The notes: generated from the letters alone by a model not told the origin. Counted from the stretch's first letter, positions 9,356-19,038 are shown. The stretch is DNA of 64,000 bases from Streptococcus gwangjuense (GCF_003627155.1 NZ_CP032621.1:868001-932000), one strand, 5' to 3'. Translations and numbers: made by a program.

Positions 9356-9646
9356 ACGTGGTTTGTCGTGTCACTCTTTGCAGTTATGATACTTGGCAAC
9401 TTGCCCCCTCTTTCTATGATAGAGGGAGCATTTCTCAAATACTTTGGGATTCCTGTGGCTTTCACATGGTTTATGTCTACAAAAACCTTTGATGGTAAAA
9501 AGCCTTATGGATTTTTGAAGTCTGTCATTGCTTATGCACTGCGACGAAAACTGACCTATGCAGGAAAAAAAGTAACGCTTGGCAGAAACCAGCCACAAGA
9601 AGCCATTACAGCAGTTAGGAGTGAATTTTATGGCATATCCAATTAA
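9356..9646 (+). pseudogene. 3' fragment of Tn916 orf17 (TcpE-like)
   Basis: The frame from the Thr-Trp codons at 9356-9361 reads TWFVVSLFAVMILGN and continues to the stop at 9646, giving the membrane helix and basic C-terminal tail of the Tn916 Orf17/TcpE conjugation protein. The first 36 codons are missing here and are found on the minus strand at 27376-27483, ending in the same Thr-Trp. The gene is therefore cut by the inversion. A GTG at 9368 could start a 92-residue fragment but has no ribosome binding site. Confidence 0.85.
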
Positions 9647-12077
9647 ATATATTGAAAACAATCTGGTCTGGAATAAAGATGGGGAATGTTACGCTTACTA
9701 TGAGCTTGTTCCCTACAATTACTCATTTCTAAGTCCGGAACAGAAAATACAAGTACATGATTCTTTCAGACAGCTTATCGCACAAAATCGTGATGGCAAG
9801 ATTCATGCTTTACAAATCAGTACAGAATCCAGCATACTTTCTGCACAAGAACGTTCCAAAAATGAAGTCACTGGAAAGCTCAAAACGGTTGCCTATGACA
9901 AAATCGACCAACAGACAGACGCTTTAATATCCATGATTGGCGAAAATCAAGTGGACTACCGTTTCTTTATCGGTTTTAAGTTGCTTCTCAACGATCAGGA
10001 GTTTTCTATGAAAAGTCTTACCGTTGAAGCAAAAAATGCTTTTACTGATTTTGTCTATGATGTGAACCATAAGCTGATGGGCGATTTTGTTAGTATGAGT
10101 AATGATGAAATCCTGCGTTTTCAGAAGATGGAAAAGCTTTTAGAAAATAAAATCTCCCGTCGTTTCAAAATCCGAAGATTAGATAAGGACGACTTCGGCT
10201 ATCTGATTGAACACCTTTACGGACAGACAGGCACTGCCTATGAAGAGTATGAGTATCCTCTATCAAAGAAAAAGCTGGAACATGAAACACTGATTAAAAC
10301 CTATGACCTCATTAAGCCTACTCGCTGTCTGGTGGAAGAAAAACAGCGATATTTGAAAATCCAGCAGGAAGACGAAACCGCCTATGTAGCTTACTTTACC
10401 ATCAACAGTATTGTCGGCGAACTGGACTTCCCGTCCTCTGAAATCTTCTACTACCAGCAACAGCAATTTACCTTTCCGATTGATACGTCAATGAATGTGG
10501 AAATTGTAGCGAATCGTAAAGCCCTATCTACTGTCCGCAATAAAAAGAAAGAACTGAAAGACTTGGATAACCACGCATGGCAAAGTGATAATGAAACCAG
10601 CTCTAATGTGGCGGAAGCTCTGGAAAGTGTGAACGAGCTGGAAACCAATTTAGACCAAAGCAAGGAATCTATGTATAAGCTGTCCTATGTTGTAAGGGTA
10701 TCAGCAAATGACCTTGACGAACTTAAACGTCGTTGTAATGAAGTGAAAGATTTCTATGATGATTTGAGCGTGAAACTGGTACGACCTTTTGGGGATATGC
10801 TGGGCTTACATGAAGAATTTTTACCTGCCAGCAAAAGATATATGAATGACTATATTCAATACGTGACCTCTGATTTCCTCGCTGGTTTAGGTTTTGGTGC
10901 TACTCAAATGCTGGGTGAAAATGAGGGGATTTATGTTGGCTACAGCTTAGATACTGGACGCAATGTCTATCTGAAACCTGCTCTTGCCAGTCAAGGGGTT
11001 AAGGGTTCAGTAACCAATGCGTTAGCGTCTGCCTTTGTCGGTTCGCTGGGTGGTGGTAAATCCTTTGCGAATAACCTTATCGTCTATTATGCAGTGCTTT
11101 ATGGGGCACAAGCAGTGATTGTAGACCCAAAAGCAGAACGTGGCAGATGGAAAGAAACCTTGCCAGAGATTTCCCATGAAATCAATATCGTCAATCTGAC
11201 TTCTGATGAGAAAAACAAAGGCTTACTTGACCCTTATGTAATTATGAAAAATACCAAAGATTCTGAATCACTGGCTATTGATATTTTGACATTCCTTACG
11301 GGGATTTCCTCTCGTGATGGGGAACGCTTCCCAATCCTTAGAAAAGCCATTCGTGCAGTAACCAATAGTGAAGTGCGAGGGTTGATGAAAGTGATTGAAG
11401 AATTACGGGTTGAGAATACGCCACTAAGTACCAGCATAGCCGACCATATCGAAAGTTTTACAGACTATGACTTTGCCCATCTGCTTTTTAGTGATGGTTA
11501 TGTAGAGCAGTCTATCAGCCTTGAAAAACAACTGAACATTATACAGGTTGCCGACTTGGTACTTCCTGACAAGGAAACTTCCTTTGAGGAATATACCACA
11601 ATGGAGTTACTATCGGTAGCAATGCTGATTGTCATTAGTACCTTTGCGTTGGACTTTATCCATACAGACCGAAGTATTTTCAAGATTGTAGACTTAGACG
11701 AAGCATGGAGCTTCTTACAGGTGGCACAAGGGAAAACACTATCTATGAAGCTGGTTCGTGCTGGTCGTGCTATGAACGCTGGGGTATATTTCGTGACCCA
11801 AAATACAGATGACCTCTTAGATGAAAAACTGAAAAATAACCTCGGCTTAAAATTTGCCTTTCGTTCCACTGACCTTAACGAGATTAAAAAAACCCTTGCC
11901 TTTTTTGGTGTAGACCCAGAGGACGAAAACAATCAGAAGCGATTGCGTGATTTGGAAAACGGGCAATGCCTTATCAGTGATTTATATGGTCGTGTCGGTG
12001 TGATACAGTTCCACCCTGTATTTGAAGAACTGCTCCATGCCTTTGATACCAGACCACCTGTGCGAAAAGAGGTGTAA
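9630..12077 (+). CDS. Orf16, VirB4/ConE-type conjugation ATPase (TcpF-like)
   Basis: An 815-residue cytoplasmic ATPase that powers the type IV secretion apparatus of Tn916. The start is the ATG at 9630 (MAYPIKYIENN) with TTAGGAG upstream and a short overlap with orf17; an ATG at 9579 lies too far inside orf17. Walker A is visible as GGGKSFANN (about residue 470) and Walker B-like as KIVDLDEAWSF. Length equals the Tn916 protein. It is translationally close to orf15 (two bases apart). The gene looks intact although the machinery around it is broken. Confidence 0.93.
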   Translation: MAYPIKYIENNLVWNKDGECYAYYELVPYNYSFLSPEQKIQVHDSFRQLIAQNRDGKIHALQISTESSILSAQERSKNEVTGKLKTVAYDKIDQQTDALISMIGENQVDYRFFIGFKLLLNDQEFSMKSLTVEAKNAFTDFVYDVNHKLMGDFVSMSNDEILRFQKMEKLLENKISRRFKIRRLDKDDFGYLIEHLYGQTGTAYEEYEYPLSKKKLEHETLIKTYDLIKPTRCLVEEKQRYLKIQQEDETAYVAYFTINSIVGELDFPSSEIFYYQQQQFTFPIDTSMNVEIVANRKALSTVRNKKKELKDLDNHAWQSDNETSSNVAEALESVNELETNLDQSKESMYKLSYVVRVSANDLDELKRRCNEVKDFYDDLSVKLVRPFGDMLGLHEEFLPASKRYMNDYIQYVTSDFLAGLGFGATQMLGENEGIYVGYSLDTGRNVYLKPALASQGVKGSVTNALASAFVGSLGGGKSFANNLIVYYAVLYGAQAVIVDPKAERGRWKETLPEISHEINIVNLTSDEKNKGLLDPYVIMKNTKDSESLAIDILTFLTGISSRDGERFPILRKAIRAVTNSEVRGLMKVIEELRVENTPLSTSIADHIESFTDYDFAHLLFSDGYVEQSISLEKQLNIIQVADLVLPDKETSFEEYTTMELLSVAMLIVISTFALDFIHTDRSIFKIVDLDEAWSFLQVAQGKTLSMKLVRAGRAMNAGVYFVTQNTDDLLDEKLKNNLGLKFAFRSTDLNEIKKTLAFFGVDPEDENNQKRLRDLENGQCLISDLYGRVGVIQFHPVFEELLHAFDTRPPVRKEV

Positions 12078-12079
12078 AT

Positions 12080-14257
12080 GTGAAACCATCAATATTAAAC
12101 AGAATAAAATCAAACTGGACGCTGAAACGTCTAGGTAAAGTGGCAATGACAGTGGCTTTCACACTTGTGATTGCCATTTTTCTTTTAGCCATGCTGGGAA
12201 CGGTGGTTCAAGCTGCGGGCTTGGTAGATGATACGGTCAATGTGGCAAATGAATACAGCCGATACCCACTTGAAAACTATCAACTGGATTTTTATGTGGA
12301 TAATAGCTGGGGCTGGCTACCGTGGAACTGGTCGGACGGAATTGGAAAACAAGTCATGTATGGACTATATGCCATTACCAATTTTATTTGGACAATCAGT
12401 CTTTATGTTTCCAATGCGACGGGTTACTTAGTACAGGAAGCCTATTCCTTAGACTTCATTTCCGCTACAGCAGATTCCATTGGCAAGAATATGCAGACCC
12501 TTGCAGGGGTTACGCCTAGTGGACTATCAACAGAGGGTTTCTATGTTGGATTCCTTTTACTCTTGATTTTGGTTCTTGGGGTTTATGTTGCCTATACAGG
12601 ACTGATAAAGAGAGAAACCACAAAGGCAATTCATGCCCTCATGAATTTTGTGCTGGTTTTTATCCTATCGGCTTCCTTTATTGCCTATGCTCCCGATTAT
12701 ATTAAGAAAATCAATGACTTTTCATCAGACATCAGCAACGCTAGTTTGTCACTGGGTACAAAAATTGTCATGCCCCATTCAGATAGTCAAGGCAAGGACA
12801 GTGTGGACTTGATACGTGACAGCCTATTTTCCATACAGGTTCAGCAACCGTGGCTACTGCTTCAATATAACAGTTCAGACATTGAAAGTATTGGTATTGA
12901 CCGTGTGGAAAGCCTGCTCTCAACCAGTCCAGATTCCAACAATGGGGAAGACAGAGAAAAAATTGTTGCGGAAGAAATTGAAGATAGAAGCAATACCAAT
13001 ATGACGATTACAAAGACGATTAACCGTTTAGGTACAGTCTTCTTCATATTTGTCTTCAATATTGGGATTTCCATATTTGTATTCCTATTAACAGGAATCA
13101 TGATTTTCTCGCAGGTACTTTTTATCATCTATGCTATGTTTCTGCCTGTGAGCTTTATTTTAAGCATGATTCCATCATTTGATGGTATGTCAAAACGAGC
13201 CATAACAAAGCTCTTTAATACCATTTTGACACGAGCTGGAATCACATTGATTATTACGACAGCATTTAGTATTTCAACCATGCTCTATACCTTATCGGCT
13301 GGTTATCCGTTCTTTTTGATTGCTTTTCTACAGATTGTGACCTTTGCAGGAATCTACTTCAAGCTGGGCGATTTAATGAGTATGTTTTCTCTACAGAGTA
13401 ACGATTCTCAAAGTGTGGGAAGTCGTGTGATGAGAAAACCTCGTATGCTTATGCACGCTCACATGCACCGTCTACAGCGGAAACTTGGACGTTCCATGAC
13501 TACTCTAGGGGCTGGGTCTGCCATTGTTACAGGTAAAAAAGGACAGTCGGGTTCGGGGAGTTCTGCAAGGACACAAGCAGATCACTCCCGACCAGACGGA
13601 AAGGAAAAATCAACACTTGGAAAACGTATCGGTCAAACCATCGGTACAGTAGCTGATACCAAAGACAGAATGGTAGACACTGCTAGTGGTTTGAAAGAAC
13701 AGGTTAAAGATTTGCCGACCAATGCAAGATATGCAGTATATCAAGGAAAATCCAAAGTAAAAGAGAATGTCCGTGATTTAACCAGTAGTATTTCTCAAAC
13801 CAAAGCGGACAGAGCCAGTGGACGCAAGGAACAGCAGGAACAAAGGCGAAAAACCATTGCGAAGCGTCGCTCTGAAATGGAACAGGTCAAACAGAAAAAA
13901 CAGCCTGCTTCTTCTGTTCATGAAAGACCGACTACAAGACAAGAACAATATCATGATGAACAGACCTCAAAACAGTCTAATATTCAGACTTCATATAAGG
14001 AATCTCAACAAGCCAAACAAGAGCGTCCAGCAGTTAAGTCCGATTTTTCAAGTCCAAAAGTGGAACGCCAAGGCAATACCGTTCAAGAAAAAACCGTTCA
14101 AAAGCCAGCAACTTCAACCACTACAGCAGATAGAACTTCACAACGTCCAATCACAAAAGAACGTCCGTCTACTGTTCAAAGAGTACCACTACAAAATACA
14201 AGAAGTAGACCACCAATCAAAACCGCCACCATTAAGAAAGTCGGTAAGAAACCATGA
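12080..14257 (+). CDS. Orf15, VirB6-like membrane channel protein
   Basis: A 725-residue polytopic membrane protein with GTG start two bases after orf16, ribosome binding site AGAGGTG. Hydrophobic segments are near residues 17-43, 150-175, 188-205 and a cluster from 320 to 430; the C-terminal 270 residues are hydrophilic, rich in Lys, Gln, Arg and Thr and probably disordered in the cytoplasm. It is the Tn916 counterpart of the VirB6/ConG-type channel component. It overlaps orf14 by four bases (ATGA), so translation is coupled. Confidence 0.9.
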   Translation: MKPSILNRIKSNWTLKRLGKVAMTVAFTLVIAIFLLAMLGTVVQAAGLVDDTVNVANEYSRYPLENYQLDFYVDNSWGWLPWNWSDGIGKQVMYGLYAITNFIWTISLYVSNATGYLVQEAYSLDFISATADSIGKNMQTLAGVTPSGLSTEGFYVGFLLLLILVLGVYVAYTGLIKRETTKAIHALMNFVLVFILSASFIAYAPDYIKKINDFSSDISNASLSLGTKIVMPHSDSQGKDSVDLIRDSLFSIQVQQPWLLLQYNSSDIESIGIDRVESLLSTSPDSNNGEDREKIVAEEIEDRSNTNMTITKTINRLGTVFFIFVFNIGISIFVFLLTGIMIFSQVLFIIYAMFLPVSFILSMIPSFDGMSKRAITKLFNTILTRAGITLIITTAFSISTMLYTLSAGYPFFLIAFLQIVTFAGIYFKLGDLMSMFSLQSNDSQSVGSRVMRKPRMLMHAHMHRLQRKLGRSMTTLGAGSAIVTGKKGQSGSGSSARTQADHSRPDGKEKSTLGKRIGQTIGTVADTKDRMVDTASGLKEQVKDLPTNARYAVYQGKSKVKENVRDLTSSISQTKADRASGRKEQQEQRRKTIAKRRSEMEQVKQKKQPASSVHERPTTRQEQYHDEQTSKQSNIQTSYKESQQAKQERPAVKSDFSSPKVERQGNTVQEKTVQKPATSTTTADRTSQRPITKERPSTVQRVPLQNTRSRPPIKTATIKKVGKKP

Positions 14258-15255
14258 AGTTGAAAACTTTAGTGATTGGTGGTTCTGGATTATTCTTGAT
14301 GGTCTTCTCACTGCTTCTGTTTGTTGCCATTTTATTTTCAGATGAACAGGACAGCGGAATTTCCAATATTCATTATGGAGGTGTGAATGTTTCCGCAGAA
14401 GTGCTGGCTCATAAGCCTATGGTAGAAAAATATGCCAAAGAATATGGCGTTGAAGAATATGTCAACATACTTCTTGCGATTATACAGGTGGAATCGGGCG
14501 GTACTGCGGAAGATGTTATGCAGTCCTCGGAATCCCTCGGTCTTCCACCTAATTCATTGAGTACAGAAGAATCCATTAAGCAAGGTGTGAAGTATTTCAG
14601 TGAATTATTAGCCAGTAGCGAAAGGCTCAGTGTAGATTTAGAATCGGTTATCCAGTCCTACAATTATGGTGGTGGTTTCTTAGGGTATGTGGCTAATCGT
14701 GGAAATAAATATACCTTTGAACTGGCTCAAAGTTTCTCAAAAGAGTATTCAGGTGGCGAAAAAGTGTCTTACCCCAATCCCATAGCCATACCTATCAATG
14801 GGGGCTGGCGATACAACTATGGCAATATGTTTTATGTGCAACTGGTAACGCAGTATCTTGTCACAACAGAGTTTGATGATGATACGGTACAAGCCATCAT
14901 GGACGAAGCACTGAAATATGAGGGCTGGCGATACGTTTACGGTGGAGCTTCCCCGACTACTTCTTTTGATTGTAGCGGACTGACACAATGGACGTATGGA
15001 AAAGCTGGAATTAACTTACCACGAACCGCACAACAGCAATATGATGTGACCCAGCATATCCCACTATCGGAAGCACAAGCTGGCGATTTGGTTTTCTTTC
15101 ATTCTACCTATAACGCTGGCTCTTATATTACTCATGTTGGGATATACCTTGGCAATAACCGTATGTTTCATGCAGGCGACCCAATCGGTTATGCCGACTT
15201 AACAAGCCCCTACTGGCAACAGCATTTAGTGGGAGCAGGACGAATCAAACAATGA
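14254..15255 (+). CDS. Orf14, bifunctional cell-wall hydrolase (lysozyme-like plus NlpC/P60)
   Basis: A 333-residue exported protein with an N-terminal membrane anchor (residues 8-30), a CwlT-type lysozyme-like domain (about 55-200, containing IIQVESGG and the motif QSSES) and a C-terminal NlpC/P60 peptidase (about 215-333). The peptidase has the catalytic cysteine in FDCSG and histidine in THVGIY. It opens peptidoglycan locally for assembly of the conjugation channel. The lysozyme-like part resembles chromosomal PvaA in this window, including the VMQSSES motif. Confidence 0.92.
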   Translation: MKLKTLVIGGSGLFLMVFSLLLFVAILFSDEQDSGISNIHYGGVNVSAEVLAHKPMVEKYAKEYGVEEYVNILLAIIQVESGGTAEDVMQSSESLGLPPNSLSTEESIKQGVKYFSELLASSERLSVDLESVIQSYNYGGGFLGYVANRGNKYTFELAQSFSKEYSGGEKVSYPNPIAIPINGGWRYNYGNMFYVQLVTQYLVTTEFDDDTVQAIMDEALKYEGWRYVYGGASPTTSFDCSGLTQWTYGKAGINLPRTAQQQYDVTQHIPLSEAQAGDLVFFHSTYNAGSYITHVGIYLGNNRMFHAGDPIGYADLTSPYWQQHLVGAGRIKQ

Positions 15256-15269
15256 GAAAGGAAGATTTA

Positions 15270-16187
15270 ATGATGAAATTTAGAAAAAATCAGAATAAAG
15301 AAAAACAGATACCAAAGGAAAAGAAACCTCGTGTCTACTATAAGGTCAATCCTCATAAAAAGGTTGTGATTGCCTTGTGGGTACTTTTAGGGCTTAGTTT
15401 CAGCTTTGCGATATTCAAGCACTTTACAGCTATAGATACTCATACTATTCACGAAACAACTATCATAGAAAAGGAATACGTTGATACTCATCATGTAGAA
15501 AATTTTGTAGAGAACTTTGCGAAAGTCTACTATTCATGGGAGCAATCCGATAAGTCCATTGATAATCGAATGGAAAGTCTAAAAGGCTATCTGACAGATG
15601 AACTTCAAGCTCTCAATGTTGATACAGTACGCAAAGATATTCCTGTATCGTCTTCTGTAAGAGGATTTCAGATATGGACGGTAGAGCCAACTGGCGACAA
15701 TGAGTTTAATGTAACCTACAGTGTAGACCAGCTCATTACAGAGGGAGAAAATACAAAGACCGTCCACTCTGCTTATATAGTGAGTGTCTATGTAGATGGT
15801 TCTGGAAATATGGTACTGGTTAAGAATCCGACCATTACCAACATACCTAAGAAATCAAGTTATAAACCAAAAGCCATTGAAAGTGAGGGGACGGTTGATT
15901 CCATTACAACCAATGAAATCAATGAGTTTTTAACGACGTTCTTCAAGCTCTATCCTACAGCGACAGCCAGTGAACTTTCCTACTATGTGAATGACGGGAT
16001 ATTAAAACCAATCGGAAAAGAGTACATCTTTCAAGAACTGGTAAATCCTATTCACAATCGTAAGGATAATCAAGTCACGGTATCGCTGACAGTGGAGTAT
16101 ATCGACCAGCAGACCAAAGCAACGCAGGTATCTCAATTTGATTTGGTACTTGAAAAGAACGGGAGTAATTGGAAGATTATAGAATAA
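15270..16187 (+). CDS. Orf13, TcpC-family conjugation protein (VirB8-like)
   Basis: A 305-residue bitopic protein with a basic N-terminus and one membrane helix (VVIALWVLLGLSFSFAIF), followed by an extracellular region with two NTF2-like TcpC/VirB8 folds. ATG at 15270 follows a GAAAGGAAG ribosome binding site inside the end of orf14; an in-frame ATG at 15252 is less well placed. TcpC proteins are essential scaffold parts of Gram-positive conjugation channels. It closes the orf16-orf13 operon. Confidence 0.9.
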   Translation: MMKFRKNQNKEKQIPKEKKPRVYYKVNPHKKVVIALWVLLGLSFSFAIFKHFTAIDTHTIHETTIIEKEYVDTHHVENFVENFAKVYYSWEQSDKSIDNRMESLKGYLTDELQALNVDTVRKDIPVSSSVRGFQIWTVEPTGDNEFNVTYSVDQLITEGENTKTVHSAYIVSVYVDGSGNMVLVKNPTITNIPKKSSYKPKAIESEGTVDSITTNEINEFLTTFFKLYPTATASELSYYVNDGILKPIGKEYIFQELVNPIHNRKDNQVTVSLTVEYIDQQTKATQVSQFDLVLEKNGSNWKIIE

Positions 16188-16256
16188 CAAATATTGGTAC
16201 ATTATTACAGCTATTTTGTAATCACGTACTCTCTTTGATAAAAAATTGGAGATTCC

Positions 16257-16285
16257 TTGACAAATATGCTCTTACGTGCTATTAT
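16257..16285 (+). promoter_or_regulatory. tet(M) promoter
   Basis: TTGACA (16257-16262) and TATTAT (16280-16285) are separated by exactly 17 bases, about 280 bases before tet(M). Transcripts from here run through two leader peptides and stem-loops into tet(M). In Tn916, read-through beyond tet(M) also drives orf7, orf8, xis and int. Confidence 0.85.
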
Positions 16286-16316
16286 TTAAGTATCTATTTA
16301 AAAGGAGTTAATAAAT

Positions 16317-16340
16317 ATGCGGCAAGGTATTCTTAAATAA
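16317..16340 (+). CDS. seven-codon leader ORF in the tet(M) 5' region
   Basis: ATG at 16317 encodes MRQGILK and is preceded by a strong AAAGGAG nine bases upstream. Its codons coincide with the left arm of a long-range stem (16324-16337) that pairs with 16412-16425. A ribosome here would open that stem. This supports a regulatory reading rather than a functional peptide. Confidence 0.55.
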   Translation: MRQGILK

Positions 16341-16426
16341 ACTGTCAATTTGATAGTGGGAACAAATAATTGGATGTCCTTTTTTAGGAGGGCTTAGTTT
16401 TTTGTACCCAGTTTAAGAATACCTTT
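16324..16426 (+). promoter_or_regulatory. upstream stem-loop of the tet(M) attenuator
   Basis: AAGGTATTCTTAAA (16324-16337) is complementary to TTTAAGAATACCTT (about 16412-16425). Inside the loop lies a GGAGGGCTTAGTTTTTT stretch that could act as a pause or termination site. Ribosome occupancy of the short leader would change the folding. Confidence 0.6.
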
Positions 16427-16461
16427 ATCATGTGATTCTAAAGTATCCGGAGAATATCTGT

Positions 16462-16548
16462 ATGCTTTGTATGCCTATGGTTATGCATAAAAATCCCAGT
16501 GATAAGAGTATTTATCACTGGGATTTTTATGCCCTTTTGGGCTTTTGA
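16462..16548 (+). CDS. Orf12, tet(M) leader peptide (28 aa)
   Basis: The peptide starts MLCMPMVMHKNPSDKS and ends YALLGF. It is translated immediately upstream of tet(M), and its coding region contains the attenuator hairpin at 16488-16528. In the accepted Tn916 model, tetracycline slows or stalls translation here and lets RNA polymerase pass the terminator. Confidence 0.85.
   Translation: MLCMPMVMHKNPSDKSIYHWDFYALLGF
16488..16528 (+). terminator. tet(M) attenuator terminator hairpin
   Basis: AAAAATCCCAGTGATAA (16488-16505) pairs with TTATCACTGGGATTTTT (to 16528) and ends in a T run. It lies inside orf12, so translation and termination compete. Confidence 0.85.
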
Positions 16549-16563
16549 ATGGAGGAAAATCAC

Positions 16564-18483
16564 ATGAAAATTATTAATATTGGAGTTTTAGCTCATGTTG
16601 ATGCAGGAAAAACTACCTTAACAGAAAGCTTATTATATAACAGTGGAGCGATTACAGAATTAGGAAGCGTGGACAAAGGTACAACGAGGACGGATAATAC
16701 GCTTTTAGAACGTCAGAGAGGAATTACAATTCAGACAGGAATAACCTCTTTTCAGTGGGAAAATACGAAGGTGAACATCATAGACACGCCAGGACATATG
16801 GATTTCTTAGCAGAAGTATATCGTTCATTATCAGTTTTAGATGGGGCAATTCTACTGATTTCTGCAAAAGATGGCGTACAAGCACAAACTCGTATATTAT
16901 TTCATGCACTTAGGAAAATGGGGATTCCCACAATCTTTTTTATCAATAAGATTGACCAAAATGGAATTGATTTATCAACGGTTTATCAGGATATTAAAGA
17001 GAAACTTTCTGCCGAAATTGTAATCAAACAGAAGGTAGAACTGTATCCTAATATGTGTGTGACGAACTTTACCGAATCTGAACAATGGGATACGGTAATA
17101 GAGGGAAACGATGACCTTTTAGAGAAATATATGTCCGGTAAATCATTAGAAGCATTGGAACTCGAACAAGAGGAAAGCATAAGATTTCAGAATTGTTCCC
17201 TGTTCCCTGTTTATCACGGAAGTGCAAAAAACAATATAGGGATTGATAACCTTATAGAAGTGATTACGAATAAATTTTATTCATCAACACATCGAGGTCA
17301 GTCTGAACTTTGCGGAAAAGTTTTCAAAATTGAGTATTCGGAAAAAAGACAGCGTCTTGCATATATACGTCTTTATAGTGGCGTACTGCATTTGCGAGAT
17401 TCGGTTAGAATATCGGAAAAGGAAAAAATAAAAATTACAGAAATGTATACTTCAATAAATGGTGAATTATGTAAAATCGATAAGGCTTATTCCGGGGAAA
17501 TTGTTATTTTGCAGAATGAGTTTTTGAAGTTAAATAGTGTTCTTGGAGATACAAAGCTATTGCCACAGAGAGAGAGAATTGAAAATCCCCTCCCTCTGCT
17601 GCAAACGACTGTTGAACCGAGCAAACCTCAACAAAGGGAAATGTTACTTGATGCACTTTTAGAAATCTCCGACAGTGACCCGCTTCTGCGATATTATGTG
17701 GATTCTGCGACACATGAAATCATACTTTCTTTCTTAGGGAAAGTACAAATGGAAGTGACTTGTGCTCTGCTGCAAGAAAAGTATCATGTGGAGATAGAAA
17801 TAAAAGAGCCTACAGTCATTTATATGGAGAGACCGTTAAAAAATGCAGAATATACCATTCACATCGAAGTGCCGCCAAATCCTTTCTGGGCTTCCATTGG
17901 TTTATCTGTATCACCGCTTCCGTTGGGAAGTGGAATGCAGTATGAGAGCTCGGTTTCTCTTGGATACTTAAATCAATCATTTCAAAATGCAGTTATGGAA
18001 GGGATACGCTATGGTTGCGAACAAGGATTATATGGTTGGAATGTGACGGATTGTAAAATCTGTTTTAAGTATGGCTTATACTATAGCCCTGTTAGTACCC
18101 CAGCAGATTTTCGGATGCTTGCTCCTATTGTATTGGAACAAGTCTTAAAAAAAGCTGGAACAGAATTGTTAGAGCCATATCTTAGTTTTAAAATTTATGC
18201 GCCACAGGAATATCTTTCACGAGCATACAACGATGCTCCTAAATATTGTGCGAACATCGTAGACACTCAATTGAAAAATAATGAGGTCATTCTTAGTGGA
18301 GAAATCCCTGCTCGGTGTATTCAAGAATATCGTAGTGATTTAACTTTCTTTACAAATGGACGTAGTGTTTGTTTAACAGAGTTAAAAGGGTACCATGTTA
18401 CTACCGGTGAACCTGTTTGCCAGCCCCGTCGTCCAAATAGTCGGATAGATAAAGTACGATATATGTTCAATAAAATAACTTAG
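16564..18483 (+). CDS. tet(M): Tet(M) ribosomal protection protein
   Basis: A 639-residue EF-G-like GTPase that binds the ribosome and dislodges tetracycline. The start is the ATG at 16564 after GGAGGAAAAT; an in-frame ATG at 16549 overlaps the end of orf12 and would add five residues not found in Tet(M). G1 [12 protein letters not shown] is at residues 9-20, DTPGHMDF is the G3 region and NKID is G4. Length is exactly that of Tet(M). Expression is controlled by the upstream leader and attenuator. The gene appears intact and should confer tetracycline and minocycline resistance. Confidence 0.98.
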   Translation: MKIINIGVLAHVDAGKTTLTESLLYNSGAITELGSVDKGTTRTDNTLLERQRGITIQTGITSFQWENTKVNIIDTPGHMDFLAEVYRSLSVLDGAILLISAKDGVQAQTRILFHALRKMGIPTIFFINKIDQNGIDLSTVYQDIKEKLSAEIVIKQKVELYPNMCVTNFTESEQWDTVIEGNDDLLEKYMSGKSLEALELEQEESIRFQNCSLFPVYHGSAKNNIGIDNLIEVITNKFYSSTHRGQSELCGKVFKIEYSEKRQRLAYIRLYSGVLHLRDSVRISEKEKIKITEMYTSINGELCKIDKAYSGEIVILQNEFLKLNSVLGDTKLLPQRERIENPLPLLQTTVEPSKPQQREMLLDALLEISDSDPLLRYYVDSATHEIILSFLGKVQMEVTCALLQEKYHVEIEIKEPTVIYMERPLKNAEYTIHIEVPPNPFWASIGLSVSPLPLGSGMQYESSVSLGYLNQSFQNAVMEGIRYGCEQGLYGWNVTDCKICFKYGLYYSPVSTPADFRMLAPIVLEQVLKKAGTELLEPYLSFKIYAPQEYLSRAYNDAPKYCANIVDTQLKNNEVILSGEIPARCIQEYRSDLTFFTNGRSVCLTELKGYHVTTGEPVCQPRRPNSRIDKVRYMFNKIT

Positions 18484-18580
18484 TGTATTTTATGTTGTTA
18501 TATAAATATGGTTTCTTGTTAAATAAGATGAAATATTTTTTAATAAAGATTTGAATTAAAGTGTAAAGGAGGAGATAGTT

Positions 18581-18769
18581 ATTATAAACTACAAGTGGAT
18601 ATTGTGTCCTGTATGTGGAAATAAAACACGATTAAAGATAAGGGAAGATACTGAATTAAAAAAATTCCCCCTCTATTGTCCGAAATGCAGACAAGAAAAT
18701 TTAATTGAAATAAAGCAGTTCAAAGTAACTGTGATTACAGAGCCAGACGCAAAGACGCAGAGCCGATAA
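18581..18769 (+). CDS. Orf6, cysteine-rich KTR-domain protein with non-ATG start
   Basis: The frame INYKWILCPVCGNKTRLK...CPKCRQENLIEIKQF holds two CPxC zinc knuckles and ends at the TAA at 18767-18769, about 62 residues. No ATG lies near the 5' end; an ATT or ATA at 18581-18586 follows AAAGGAGGAG at the right distance, so an unusual start codon is implied. This is the small Tn916 gene downstream of tet(M). Its role is unknown. Confidence 0.75.
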   Translation: MINYKWILCPVCGNKTRLKIREDTELKKFPLYCPKCRQENLIEIKQFKVTVITEPDAKTQSR

Positions 18770-18806
18770 AATGAGATTAATACAATCTCATTTTATCGGC
18801 TCTTTC
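18761..18806. terminator. bidirectional terminator between orf6 and orf9
   Basis: AGCCGATAAAATGAGATT pairs with AATCTCATTTTATCGGCT around a four-base loop and is followed by a T-rich stretch. It separates the convergent genes orf6 (+) and orf9 (-). Confidence 0.85.
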
Positions 18807-18828
18807 CGTTATGTATGGATTCTTTTAA

Positions 18829-18965
18829 TTAGTCTTCGATGTTTCTTGCTTCGTTGATACCGCTGGCTAAAGATTCCATTAAGGATAGTTCTTTGTCTGT
18901 AAAGCTATCCATGTATTTCTCTATCTGTAATCGTCGGGTGCTTTTTACCAAGTTATTAGCAGGTA
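18829..18965 (-). pseudogene. 3' part of orf9, separated by Tn917
   Basis: The minus strand ends ...GINEARNIED followed by TAA (18829-18831). It continues the orf9 reading frame, whose 5' part lies at 24233-24454 beyond Tn917. The five bases AGGTA at 18961-18965 are the target-site copy on this side. Confidence 0.9.
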
Positions 18966-19038
18966 GGGGTCCCGAGCGCCTACGAGGAATTTGTATCGAT
19001 AAGAAATAGATTTAAAAATTTCGCTGTTATTTTGTACA
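18966..19038 (+). repeat. left terminal repeat of Tn917
   Basis: The outer ~38 bases match the right-end repeat (24195-24232, inverted) with a few differences. The full 73 bases also match an internal direct copy at 20428-20500 with only four mismatches. Confidence 0.9.

Noticed and set aside
9191..9370. Upstream open frame as a native N-terminus of orf17
   Set aside because: It has no start codon, and the true orf17 N-terminus is found at 27376-27483.
9371..9661. Minus-strand 96-codon frame across orf17/orf16
   Set aside because: Shadow of two known Tn916 genes, with no ribosome binding site.
13818..14345. Plus-strand 175-codon frame within the end of orf15
   Set aside because: Alternative frame of the Lys/Gln-rich orf15 tail; low-complexity composition and no start signals.
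16549..16563. Alternative tet(M) start five codons upstream (MEENHM)
   Set aside because: That ATG overlaps the orf12 stop and lies within the ribosome binding region; the known 639-residue product starts at 16564.
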